Source of the DNA: Kribbella flavida DSM 17836
GTDB lineage: Bacteria > Actinomycetota > Actinomycetes > Propionibacteriales > Kribbellaceae
Assembly: GCF_000024345.1 (NCBI RefSeq)
Contig: NC_013729.1
Location: 6,262,001-6,326,000, forward strand
Length of the DNA: 64,000 nt
Direction of reading: 5' to 3'
A program made the translations under genes and the position numbers. Shown here piece by piece: positions 1 through 8,937 of the stretch. The notes under the pieces were generated by a model. The model saw nothing but the letters and a program-made list of their open reading frames with translations, ran no database searches and was not told the DNA's origin. Each line of letters starts with the position of its first letter. Position 1 is the stretch's first letter.

Positions 1-1783
<1,783 letters not shown>

Positions 1784-2018
1784 GACAACAACCTCGTTCG
1801 GTGTCCGGGGATCTCGGGACCCCAGCGGCCGGGCACGCCACCGGGATCGGCCCCCGAAGTCTATTCGCCCCCACCCCGTCCCCGCGCCACCCGTCACCAC
1901 CCGACCACGCGCAGCACTTCCTTCCCCGCAGGAACGGCCGACGAACACGATCACGTCGGTGCTCCTTGCCGCCGCAACGTTGAGCACGGCCCAGCCGCCT
2001 GCGCCGCCGTACGAACCA

Positions 2019-2078
2019 CTGAGCCGTGCACGATGTCGGCGTACCTTCCCGCACACGCCGACTCCGTGCACGGTTCAG
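2019..2078. repeat. Long imperfect inverted repeat
   Basis: Two 24-nt arms (2019-2042 and 2055-2078) match at 21 of 24 positions around a 12-nt loop, and pairing continues weakly for about 9 more bases on each side. Each arm contains CCGTGCACG. It is too far from either gene to be a simple terminator (about 240 nt from glyQS, 470 from sodA). It could be a dispersed palindromic repeat or a folded leader element. Confidence 0.6.
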
Positions 2079-2453
2079 CCGTTCCGCGACCTCGCCGATG
2101 GCCGAGCCGTGCGCAAGGTCGGAGGCGGGGGTGCCGGTGAGGACTCTCGCGGCAGCTTGGGCGGGGTACGGGCTGGTTTGCGGGCGCGGCGTGGGCCGTC
2201 GTAGTGAGCGCGCTCGGCAGCTCGCGGGTGCGGCACCCCGTCGTACTGAACCGGTACCTGGTAGGTGGTGACCGGGGTGCGAGGGCCGCTTCGAGAGGTG
2301 GAGGCTCTGAGGCGGGCGGTGGGGATGAGACGGGGCGACCTCCGGCGTGGGTGCGCGGCCGGAGTATGTGAAGCTGGGAGACGACCGGCGCGTACCGCGT
2401 GAGCGGCGACGGACCGGGCACTGGTCTGACACCACGCCGCCCCGCGTGGCGAC

Positions 2454-2484
2454 TTGACCTCAACCGTGGTTGAAGTTTCAAGCT
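2454..2484 (+). promoter_or_regulatory. Candidate MerR/SoxR-type promoter of sodA
   Basis: A -35-like TTGACC (2454-2459) is followed by the dyad CCTCAACC-GT-GGTTGAAG (2458-2475) and a CAAGCT -10-like hexamer (2479-2484), a 19-bp spacer. An over-long spacer filled by a CCTCAA/TTGAGG-type dyad is the architecture of promoters activated by MerR-family proteins, and the arms resemble the SoxR box. The sodA start codon is 64 bp downstream. No merR/soxR gene lies in the window. Confidence 0.5.
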
Positions 2485-2547
2485 GGTGCCGCTGAGACAG
2501 GACATCGGAGATACCGGCCCCGCGCGGGCCCTGACGAAGGAGCAGAG

Positions 2548-3174
2548 TTGACCACGTACACGCTTCCCGACCTCACCTACGACTACGGCGCACTGGCCCC
2601 GCACATCGCCGGCGAGATCATGGAGCTGCACCACTCCAAGCACCACGCCACCTACGTGAAGGCGCTCAACGACACGCTCGAGAAGCTGGCCGGGGCCCGC
2701 GAGAGCGGCGACTTCGGCGCGATCGTCGGGCTGGAGAAGACCCTCGCGTTCAACCTCGGCGGGCACGTCAACCACTCGATCTTCTGGAAGAACCTGTCGC
2801 CGGAGGGCGGCGACAAGCCGACCGGCGAGCTGGCGGCCGCGATCGACGAGGCGTTCGGCTCGTTCGACGCCTTCCAGGCGCACTTCACCGCGGCGGCGAC
2901 CACCATCCAGGGGTCCGGCTGGGCCATTCTCGGCTGGGACGCGCTGCAGGGTCAGCTGCTGATCCACCAGCTGTACGACCAGCAGGGCAACCTGCCGGCC
3001 GGACAGATCCCGCTGGTGATGCTGGACATGTGGGAGCACGCTTTCTACCTGCAGTACAAGAACGTCAAGCCGGACTACGTCAAGGCGTGGTGGAACGTGG
3101 TGAACTGGGCCGACGCCCAGGCCCGCTTCGACGCGGCCCGCGCCAACGCCGGCGGCCTGATCACCGTCGCCTGA
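2548..3174 (+). CDS. sodA: Superoxide dismutase (Mn/Fe family)
   Basis: Converts superoxide to oxygen and hydrogen peroxide. The 208-residue protein has the usual bacterial length. N-terminal hairpin domain with HSKHHATYV and NHSIFW (metal His residues), C-terminal alpha/beta domain with LDMWEHAFYLQY (metal Asp and His). The Gly-Gly before HVNHS and the Gln in YDQQGN are typical of manganese-type rather than strictly iron-type enzymes; this metal call is inference. Start is TTG 2548, preceded by GGAG at a 5-nt gap; it gives the canonical MTTYTLPDL start. No signal peptide is seen, although related actinobacterial SODs can be found outside the cell. Followed by a strong hairpin terminator. Confidence 0.96.
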   Translation: MTTYTLPDLTYDYGALAPHIAGEIMELHHSKHHATYVKALNDTLEKLAGARESGDFGAIVGLEKTLAFNLGGHVNHSIFWKNLSPEGGDKPTGELAAAIDEAFGSFDAFQAHFTAAATTIQGSGWAILGWDALQGQLLIHQLYDQQGNLPAGQIPLVMLDMWEHAFYLQYKNVKPDYVKAWWNVVNWADAQARFDAARANAGGLITVA

Positions 3175-3199
3175 CGCGTCACCCGGCGGACGACCTCTG

Positions 3200-3243
3200 A
3201 CGTCCGGAGAACCTGGGGCACCACCCCGAGGTTCTTCGGACGT
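3200..3243. terminator. Bidirectional hairpin terminator
   Basis: ACGTCCGGAGAACCT (from 3200) pairs with AGGTTCTTCGGACGT (to 3243) with one mismatch around a GC-rich loop. It sits between the converging sodA and the secreted-protein gene and has no U-tract. Confidence 0.85.
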
Positions 3244-3255
3244 AACGGGGTCTGC

Positions 3256-3828
3256 TCAGAGGGGCAGGATCTCCAGTGAGCCCGGGCCGGCGACCTGCTT
3301 GACCCCGGTGGTCAGGCACTGGTCGACGTTGATGGTCAGGCGGGCACTGACGAGCACCAGGGTGCGGCCGGCGAACTCCCCCGAGTCGATGGTGGCCACC
3401 ACGATCCCGACGTTCTCCCCCAGCGGCCGCTGGCTCAGCGTGATGCCGCCGGTGAAGTGGGACGTGCCGGAGTGCCGGCCGTCCTCGTCCTTCCAGCGCA
3501 CGGTGCCGCTCGCGTTCGTGATCGGGACGTTGAGGGTGCAGCTGAGCACTCCGGACGCCCTGGCGGTGTACTCGGCGGAGACATGCTCAGGATCGATGAG
3601 TTGTCCCGTGCACAGCGCGAAGTCGCCGTCCACGGTCACCGTTTGCAGCTGGGGCAGCAGGGCCAGCCCTGGACTGATCGTCTGCTCGACGTACCCCGGG
3701 CATACCGCCAGCGGGAGCTCCTCCTCGGCATGGGCAGCCGGCGAGGCGCCTGCGAGCAGACCGCAGACCATCGCAAGGCCGATCGACAGCGCCGTCAGAC
3801 CGCGGCGCGAGATCATGGGACAGGGCAT
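3256..3828 (-). CDS. Secreted hypothetical protein
   Basis: 190 residues. A signal peptide covers about residues 1-35 (MISRRG, hydrophobic LTALSIGLAMVCGLLAGASP, AHA cleavage motif). The mature part (about 155 residues) is small-residue rich with alternating polar/hydrophobic segments suggesting a beta-rich fold, and has three Cys that could form a disulfide (AVCPGY, ALCTGQ, LSCTL; a fourth in DQCLT). No catalytic motif is visible and I do not recognise the family; it looks like a small exported protein common in filamentous actinomycetes. The start at 3828 has GAAGGAAGG upstream; an internal ATG (3816) is possible. Single-gene unit converging on sodA. Confidence 0.75.
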   Translation of the reverse strand: MPCPMISRRGLTALSIGLAMVCGLLAGASPAAHAEEELPLAVCPGYVEQTISPGLALLPQLQTVTVDGDFALCTGQLIDPEHVSAEYTARASGVLSCTLNVPITNASGTVRWKDEDGRHSGTSHFTGGITLSQRPLGENVGIVVATIDSGEFAGRTLVLVSARLTINVDQCLTTGVKQVAGPGSLEILPL

Positions 3829-3947
3829 GGCGGTGCCTTCCTTCGAGGGGCTTTGCTTCTCACTCCCGGATCACCCGGCAACAGGAATTCCTCTACCGAC
3901 AGTAAGCGCGACGCTCCGCAGAGTAAACCGCTCGAAGCCTCCCGACC

Positions 3948-4394
3948 TCAGCGCTGGCCGCGGCCGGAAGCGAGGCGGTCGACGGCTTTCTCGATCCGGG
4001 CCCGGCGGGTCTCGGGTTTCTTGGCTTCTTCGATGCCGAGCACGAACCAGCGCCGCTGGCTGTAGGACAGGCCGTCGAAGAACTGCCGGGCCTCGGGGCG
4101 GGCGTCCAGCGCGGCGGCGAAGTCCGCCGGGACGGCGACCTGCCGCGGCGCGGTGTCCAGCTCGAGCTCGACCTCCACCTCGTCGCCGCCGGCCACTCCG
4201 GCCGCCGCGCGGTGCTCCGCGCTCACGCCGACCAGGTACCTTCCGCCCATCACCGCGACGGTGTTGCGGTAGGTGTACCCGCCGATCGTGACCCGCACGG
4301 CCGGCCGCTTTCCCTGGCCGAGCGCCTCGACGATCTCCGCCGGCACCTCGAAGCCGACCTTCGTGGTCCCTTCCAGCAAGGTACGGAACTTCAT
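3948..4394 (-). CDS. YdeI/OmdA family protein with DUF1905-like N-terminus
   Basis: 148 residues. Residues 1-90 resemble DUF1905 (KFRTLLEGTTKVGFEVPAEIV, TIGGYTYRNTVAVMGGRYLVGVS); the C-terminus carries the YdeI/OmdA (bacteriocin-protection) motif FFDGLSYSQRRWFVLGIEEAKKPETRRARIEKAV. The biochemical role of this family is unknown. Its ATG overlaps the stop of the upstream hydrolase (ATGA), so the two are translationally coupled and probably belong to the ECF42 sigma unit through the promoter at 5229-5254. A second, differently built YdeI gene is at 27017-27625. Confidence 0.85.
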   Translation of the reverse strand: MKFRTLLEGTTKVGFEVPAEIVEALGQGKRPAVRVTIGGYTYRNTVAVMGGRYLVGVSAEHRAAAGVAGGDEVEVELELDTAPRQVAVPADFAAALDARPEARQFFDGLSYSQRRWFVLGIEEAKKPETRRARIEKAVDRLASGRGQR

Positions 4395-5167
4395 CGCCAG
4401 AACTCCTTCAGCGCCTGCGCCATCACGGCCGCGTCCACGGTGTGCTCCTGCCCGGGCAGCGTCCGGTGGCTGCCGTCCGGCAAGCCTGCCACCACCGCCT
4501 GGTTGCTCTCGACCATCCAGCTCCAGGAAGCGCCGCCGGTGAGCACCTGCGTCGGCACGGTGACCCGGCCGAGCGCGTCGACCGGCACCGAGTAGTCGCC
4601 CATCACCGTCGCGTCGTACGCGAGCGTGTGCGCGAGTGCCTCCTGCGCGGGCCACCACGGCGACGCCTTCGCCATCGCCACGAACTCGGCCGGCAGCCCG
4701 ACCACCTCGGCCATGAAGTACTCCGCGGCCGCGTCCCGGCGGCCCGCCGCGACGAAGTCCCGGAAGATCTGCGCGGTGTTCGCCGGCGGTCGCGGCCGGC
4801 CGCCCTCCAGGATGTACGGCGGCTCCCACAGGGCCAGCCGGTTCACCGGGAGTCCCGACGCTGCCGCCAGCAACGCCAGCGCGGCGCCGGACGACGTCCC
4901 GTACAGGTGGGCCGATCCCCCGGCCGCGGCGAAGACCGCTTCCAGGTCCTCGAACTCCCGCTCGACGGCGTAGACCTCGGCGTCGCCGGAGTCGCCCCGG
5001 CCGCGGCGGTCGTAGTTGTAGACGGTGTAGTGCTCCGCCAGCAGCGCGGCCAGCGGCGCGTTCGACATCCGGTCCACGGATCCGCCGCAGACCAGGACCG
5101 CCGCGGGTCCGTTGCCGAGCCGGTCGTACGCGATCGCGGTGCCGTCCGCCGAGGTGACCTTGTCCAT
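4391..5167 (-). CDS. Alpha/beta hydrolase
   Basis: 258 residues with an alpha/beta-hydrolase fold: an N-terminal strand with the oxyanion region VLVCGGSVD, the YDRRGRGDSGD segment, the nucleophile elbow GTSSG (catalytic Ser, about residue 92), and a C-terminal GQEHTVD supplying the His. The substrate cannot be inferred. Start at ATG 5167 with AGGAGA 6 nt upstream. It lies directly downstream of the sigma gene on the same strand, but its own upstream gap holds a candidate ECF42 promoter (5229-5254). Its stop overlaps the start of the YdeI/OmdA gene. Confidence 0.9.
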   Translation of the reverse strand: MDKVTSADGTAIAYDRLGNGPAAVLVCGGSVDRMSNAPLAALLAEHYTVYNYDRRGRGDSGDAEVYAVEREFEDLEAVFAAAGGSAHLYGTSSGAALALLAAASGLPVNRLALWEPPYILEGGRPRPPANTAQIFRDFVAAGRRDAAAEYFMAEVVGLPAEFVAMAKASPWWPAQEALAHTLAYDATVMGDYSVPVDALGRVTVPTQVLTGGASWSWMVESNQAVVAGLPDGSHRTLPGQEHTVDAAVMAQALKEFWR

Positions 5168-5228
5168 CGTGATTCTCCTGGTGTCTGCGCGTGGTGGTGG
5201 GCCGCGTCCCCGGCCTCACACCACTGCG

Positions 5229-5254
5229 TCGAACACCCCGGCGGCAGATCGACA
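5229..5254 (-). promoter_or_regulatory. Candidate ECF42 promoter for the hydrolase-YdeI pair
   Basis: On the minus strand, TGTCGA (5254-5249) is followed after exactly 17 bp by CGA (5231-5229), about 62 bp before the hydrolase ATG. ECF42 sigma factors of Streptomyces are reported to use TGTCGA at -35 and a CGA-type -10. The site at 6600-6625 has the same hexamer, spacing and flanks (TGTCGATC..., TCGACG). Confidence 0.6.
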
Positions 5255-5271
5255 CCGCCCGCGACCTGCTT

Positions 5272-6522
5272 TCAGCAGGCCGCGGCCCGGTCCAGCAGCA
5301 GCGCCCGCTCGCGCTCGTTCCGCGTCAGAGCGGCGGCCCGCTCGAACTCGGCCCGGGCCTCGTCGCGCCGCCCGAGCTTGAACAGCAGGTCGCCGCGCAC
5401 GCTCGGCAGCAGGTGGTAGTCCTTCAGCGCCGGTTCGCCGGCCAGCGCGTCCACCGCGATCAGGCCGTTCTCCGGCCCGAACGCCATCGAGATCGCGACC
5501 GCCCGGTTCAGCTCGACCACCGGCGACGGCGCCACCTGCGCCAGCACGGCGTACAGGCCGGCGATGCGGGCCCAGTCGGTGTCGTCGGCCTCGGCGGAGC
5601 GGGCGTGGCAGGCGGCGATCGCGGCCTGCAGCAGGTACGGACCGGGTTGTCCGTCGAGCGCCCAGGCCCGGTCGATGCTCTCCAGCCCGCGACGGATCAG
5701 CAGCCGGTCCCACCGGCGACGGTCCTGGTCGAGCAGCAGCACCGGCTCGCCGGACGGCCCGATCCGAGCCTTGGCGCGGGACGACTGCAGCTCCATCAGC
5801 GCGAGCAGGCCGTGCACCTCGGGCTCTTGCGGCATCAGCTCGGCGAGCAACCGGCCCAGTCGCATCGCCTCGTTGCACAGCGCCGGGCGCATCCAGTCGT
5901 CGCCGGCGGTGGCCGAGTAGCCCTCGTTGTAGATCAGGTAGACGACCTCGAGCACCGACGACAGCCGGTCGAGCAGTTCGTCGCCGGCCGGCACCTCGAA
6001 CTCCACCCCGGCCTTGGCCAGGTTGCGCTTGGCCCGGACGATCCGCTGCGCGATCGTCGCCTCGGGAGCCAGGAACGCGCGGGCGATCTCGTCGGTCTTC
6101 AGGCCGCCGAGCAGCCGCAGCGTCAGGCTGACCCGGGCGTCGGTGGTGAGCACCGGGTGGCAGGCGGTGAAGACCAGCCGGAGCAGGTCGTCCTCGATGG
6201 TGTCCTCGAGAATCGCCTCCACGTCGTCCTCGACGGAGTCGCCGTCGATCTCCAGCTCGTGGCCCAGCTCGGCGAGCTTGCGCTGGTAGGTCTCCTTGCG
6301 CCGGATCAGGTCGATCGCGCGCCGCTTGGCGATCGCCATCAGCCAGGCGCCGGGGTTCCGCGGTACGCCGGAGTCGGGCCACTGCTCGAGCGCGGTGACC
6401 AGGGCGTCCTGGGCCAGCTCCTCGGCCAGGCCGACGTCGCGCACGATCCGGGCGACCCCGGCGACGATCCTGGCCGACTCGATCCGCCAGACCGCGTCGA
6501 TCGCCCCGTGCGTGTCCGTCAC
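5272..6522 (-). CDS. ECF42-type sigma factor with C-terminal TPR-like extension
   Basis: 416 residues, about twice the length of a minimal ECF sigma factor. Region 2 is at about 10-80 (AEELAQDALVTALEQW, AWLMAIAKRRAIDLIRR), region 4 at about 125-170 (LTLRLLGGLKTDEIARAF, IAQRIVRAKRNL), and a helical C-terminal domain of about 240 residues follows (NEGYSATAG, LLALMELQ, ELNRAVAISMAFGP), the TPR-like domain characteristic of ECF42. No anti-sigma gene is nearby; ECF42 proteins are instead genetically linked to DGPF/YCII proteins, and one is divergently encoded here. Start is GTG 6522. A TCTATC -10-like sequence 6 nt upstream with TTGCCC 18 bp further suggests a leaderless housekeeping transcript. 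Confidence 0.93.
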   Translation of the reverse strand: MTDTHGAIDAVWRIESARIVAGVARIVRDVGLAEELAQDALVTALEQWPDSGVPRNPGAWLMAIAKRRAIDLIRRKETYQRKLAELGHELEIDGDSVEDDVEAILEDTIEDDLLRLVFTACHPVLTTDARVSLTLRLLGGLKTDEIARAFLAPEATIAQRIVRAKRNLAKAGVEFEVPAGDELLDRLSSVLEVVYLIYNEGYSATAGDDWMRPALCNEAMRLGRLLAELMPQEPEVHGLLALMELQSSRAKARIGPSGEPVLLLDQDRRRWDRLLIRRGLESIDRAWALDGQPGPYLLQAAIAACHARSAEADDTDWARIAGLYAVLAQVAPSPVVELNRAVAISMAFGPENGLIAVDALAGEPALKDYHLLPSVRGDLLFKLGRRDEARAEFERAAALTRNERERALLLDRAAAC

Positions 6523-6599
6523 CCGACCGATAGAACAGCACGCCCGGGGTCAGGGCAAGCCGGCCACCTCCCGGCCGCCGAAAAGGGCCGTCGCCCGGG

Positions 6600-6625
6600 T
6601 GTCGATCCGGCGGTGACCCGGTCGA
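6600..6625 (+). promoter_or_regulatory. Candidate ECF42 promoter for the YCII gene
   Basis: TGTCGA (6600-6605), a 17-bp spacer and CGA (6623-6625), 43 bp before the YCII start codon. It matches the reported ECF42 promoter pattern and the second copy upstream of the hydrolase. Confidence 0.65.
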
Positions 6626-6668
6626 CGTGAGAGTAAGGACCGAACCGACGAGCAAGGGAGTGGCGCAG

Positions 6669-7043
6669 ATGCGTTTCATGATCATCAACAAGAGCGACGA
6701 GCAGAGCGAAGCCGGGCAGATGGTGAGCGACGAGATCGCTCAGAACGTCGGCCAGCTGGTCGACGAGCTGTCCAAGGCCGGCGTGCTGCTGGTGGCCGAG
6801 GGCGTGCACCGCAGCGCGCTGGGGGCCCGGGTGAAGGTGTCCGGCGGCAAGCGCACGGTGACCGACGGCCCGTTCGCGGAGACCAAGGAGCTGGTCGGCG
6901 GCATCATCATCATCGACGTACGCAGCAAGGACGAGGCGATCGAGTGGGCCGCCCGGCTGGCCGAGGCGCTGAACGACGAGGTCGAGGTCCGCCGGGTCGT
7001 CGACGAGGCCGACTTCGGCCCCGATTCCGACCTGTTCACCTGA
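6669..7043 (+). CDS. YCII/DGPF-domain protein, ECF42 partner
   Basis: 124 residues, one YCII domain: MRFMIINKSDEQSE start, the TDGPFAETKELVGG motif that names the DGPF family, and a C-terminal ferredoxin-like half (EAIEWAARLAEAL). YCII proteins are small dimeric alpha/beta-barrel proteins; DGPF members accompany ECF42/SigJ-type sigma genes and are their main known targets, with unknown biochemical role. Start ATG 6669 has GGGAG 8 nt upstream. Divergent from the sigma gene, probably transcribed from the promoter at 6600-6625, and ended by a perfect hairpin. Confidence 0.93.
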   Translation: MRFMIINKSDEQSEAGQMVSDEIAQNVGQLVDELSKAGVLLVAEGVHRSALGARVKVSGGKRTVTDGPFAETKELVGGIIIIDVRSKDEAIEWAARLAEALNDEVEVRRVVDEADFGPDSDLFT

Positions 7044-7053
7044 GCGCGTCGCG

Positions 7054-7091
7054 TCCGAGGAACCCTGCCCCGGAGCGCAGGGTTCCTCGGA
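7054..7091 (+). terminator. Perfect hairpin terminator after the YCII gene
   Basis: TCCGAGGAACCCTGC (7054-7068) pairs perfectly with its complement at 7077-7091 around an 8-nt loop, 10 nt after the YCII stop codon. There is no U-tract. Confidence 0.88.
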
Positions 7092-7098
7092 TGTGGCG

Positions 7099-7240
7099 TC
7101 ACCGCCGGACGAGCATCTTGCCGGTGTTCTCGCCCCGCAGGACGCCGATCCGGACGGCCAGGCCGTGCGATTCCAGCACGTCGAGCGCCACGTCGAGCCG
7201 AAGTCCTCGACCGCCTTCTTCGTCTTCAGCGGGCACCCGT
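7099..7240 (-). pseudogene. C-terminal remnant of an MDR-family NADP oxidoreductase
   Basis: The minus-strand frame ending at the TGA of 7099-7101 reads ...IGVLRGENTGKMLVRR. GENTGKMLVR is the typical C-terminal end of quinone-reductase-like MDR oxidoreductases. Upstream the expected cofactor and catalytic domains are absent, and another frame gives LKTKKAVEDF, suggesting a frameshift. Probably a decayed leftover; the match is short and I am not certain. Confidence 0.35.
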
Positions 7241-7267
7241 GGCTCCACCGGCGACTGACGCGGTGCG

Positions 7268-8809
7268 TCAGTTGCCGGTCGGGTGGTAGGCGCAGGCGTC
7301 ACGCAGGTCCTCGGTGGGGCCGGCCGGCGTGGTCGCGACCGGGCCCGGCTTGTTGAGCACGCCGGGCTTGGTCGGCGCGGGAGTGCTGGGCGGCGGCGGG
7401 GTGGGCGGCTTCTGCTCCAGCGCCTTCCGCACGGTCTCGCGCAGGCCCTCGTAGTCGGGGTGCAGGTACTTGAGGCGCAGCTTCGACACGTCCAGCGGCA
7501 CGTTGGACACGGTGCCCGACTTCACCCGCAGACCGAGCTGGACCAGCGCCGGCAGCAGTTCCTGCGGGATGTCGGTGCGCAGCAGGTTCTTGCCGGCCCG
7601 GGCGATCGCCTGGTACTTCGTCGCCAGCGTGGCCGGGTCGGCCGCGTCCACGATGCCCTTGATCGCGCAGCGCTGGCGGACCTGCCGCTGGTCGTCGTCG
7701 GCGCCGTACCGGCCGCGGGCGAACCACAGCGCGCGGAAGCCGTCCAGGTGCTGGTTCGGGCCGGGCTCGATCCACTGGCTGGGCGGGATGTTGGCACTGC
7801 TGATGCCGCCCATCGCGACCCGTTCGTTGACGTTCACGGTGATCCCGCCGAGCGCGTCGACGATCTGGTCGAAACCCTGCAGGTTGACCTGCAGGTAGTA
7901 GTCGATCGGCAGCCCGGTCGCCTCGCCGGCGGCCTGCTTGACCACGTCGGCGCCCTCGTTGTCGGACGGGCCGAGAATGCCGGGGTGCATCGCCGGGACG
8001 TTCTGGTACATCGCGGCCAGCATCCACTCCAGCCGGCCGGTCAGGCTGAGTCCCTCCCGGCCGAAGCCGTTCGGGTAGGCCTTGTGCAGCGGCGAGTCCT
8101 TCGGGAACGGCATGAAGGTGAGCTGCCGCGGCAGCGAGATCAGCGCGGTGTCACCGGTCCGGGTGTCGATGCTGGCGACGATCACCGTGTCGGTCCGGAC
8201 ACCGGTCCGGCCCCTGCCGTCGTCGCCGCCGAGCAGCAGCAGGTTCAGTCGTGGTCTGTCCTCCCACGGGTCCTTCACGTTGACCGTGGACGGCCGGGTC
8301 GCGCTCTTGCTCTCCCCCTGCGAGACGAACACGTTCTGCACCAGGTCGCGCTGGGCCAGCACGTTCTGGACGCCGACCGTGGCCGGCGCCGTGATGGCGA
8401 AGCAGAGCAGGCCGACGAAGACCGCCCCGACCACCCGGCCCGCCGTCCCACCCGTTGCCGGACGCAACAACCGGTGGGAGGTGACGACGACCACGATCCA
8501 GCCGAGCGCGAGCACGGCGATCGCGATCCCGGCGAGCAGCAGCCGGCTCGGGACGACCGTCGACTGCACGACGTCGCCGCGCCGCCAGAACCCGGCGTAC
8601 AGGCCGGCGCCGACCAGGCCGAGAAAGACGGTGAGCACCGCCGCGCCGATCCGTCGGCGGCCGCCGATGATCAGGCCGAGGCCCGGCAGCAGCGCGCCGA
8701 GCAGCGTCAGCGCCAGTGACCGCGGAACGGTCCGGGCGCGACCGGACCGCCCCTCCGCGGAGGCGGTGCCGCTGCCCTTGGCGCGGGTGACGCGTGGACG
8801 ACGCCCCAT
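7268..8809 (-). CDS. LytR-CpsA-Psr (LCP) family ligase
   Basis: 513 residues. LCP proteins transfer undecaprenyl-linked polymers such as teichoic-acid-like glycans or arabinogalactan onto peptidoglycan outside the membrane. The N-terminus has a basic cytoplasmic tail and about four membrane segments (LALTLLGALLPGLGLIIGG, AAVLTVFLGLVGAGLY, LLLAGIAIAVLALGWIVVVV, VVGAVFVGLLCFAITAP), more than the single helix of most LCP proteins. The LCP domain follows with LLLLGGDDG, RTDTVIVASID, ALISLPRQL, the polyprenyl-phosphate pocket segments and GGITVNV. The C-terminus is Pro/Thr-rich (PPTPPPPSTPAP), as in wall-spanning tails. Start ATG 8809 has GGGGAG close upstream; in-frame upstream codons could add about 16 residues. 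Confidence 0.92.
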   Translation of the reverse strand: MGRRPRVTRAKGSGTASAEGRSGRARTVPRSLALTLLGALLPGLGLIIGGRRRIGAAVLTVFLGLVGAGLYAGFWRRGDVVQSTVVPSRLLLAGIAIAVLALGWIVVVVTSHRLLRPATGGTAGRVVGAVFVGLLCFAITAPATVGVQNVLAQRDLVQNVFVSQGESKSATRPSTVNVKDPWEDRPRLNLLLLGGDDGRGRTGVRTDTVIVASIDTRTGDTALISLPRQLTFMPFPKDSPLHKAYPNGFGREGLSLTGRLEWMLAAMYQNVPAMHPGILGPSDNEGADVVKQAAGEATGLPIDYYLQVNLQGFDQIVDALGGITVNVNERVAMGGISSANIPPSQWIEPGPNQHLDGFRALWFARGRYGADDDQRQVRQRCAIKGIVDAADPATLATKYQAIARAGKNLLRTDIPQELLPALVQLGLRVKSGTVSNVPLDVSKLRLKYLHPDYEGLRETVRKALEQKPPTPPPPSTPAPTKPGVLNKPGPVATTPAGPTEDLRDACAYHPTGN

Positions 8810-8937
8810 GGCTCCCCTGTCGATACCCCTGGCCTGGCGTACTGGTACCCAGGCCACACACCTGTCGGACGTCGGACGGGATCGAACGGTTTACCTCGAT
8901 GGAAAGTGTACTGGCTCACGCGCCACCCGGCCGGGGA

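Larger units (their letters stand above)
1784..2547. other. Long intergenic region between glyQS and sodA
   Basis: 764 bases with no convincing gene. Open frames here have repetitive Arg/Pro/Gly composition and match nothing I recognise. It should hold the glyQS promoter (a TAGACT-like -10 on the minus strand at 1858-1863, without a clear -35), a long imperfect palindrome (2019-2078) and the sodA promoter (2454-2484). No tRNA or other RNA gene could be folded. Confidence 0.6.

Noticed and set aside
1784..2453. T-box riboswitch before glyQS
   Set aside because: The conserved AGGGTGG-N-ACCGCG bulge sequence is absent; the nearest hit is a simple GGGTGC hairpin.
1951..3039. Minus-strand open frame across sodA and the long gap
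   Set aside because: Runs antisense to the conserved SOD sequence and has low-complexity translation.
8819..8824. Third ECF42 promoter (TGTCGA)
   Set aside because: No CGA element 16-18 bp downstream and no + strand gene follows.
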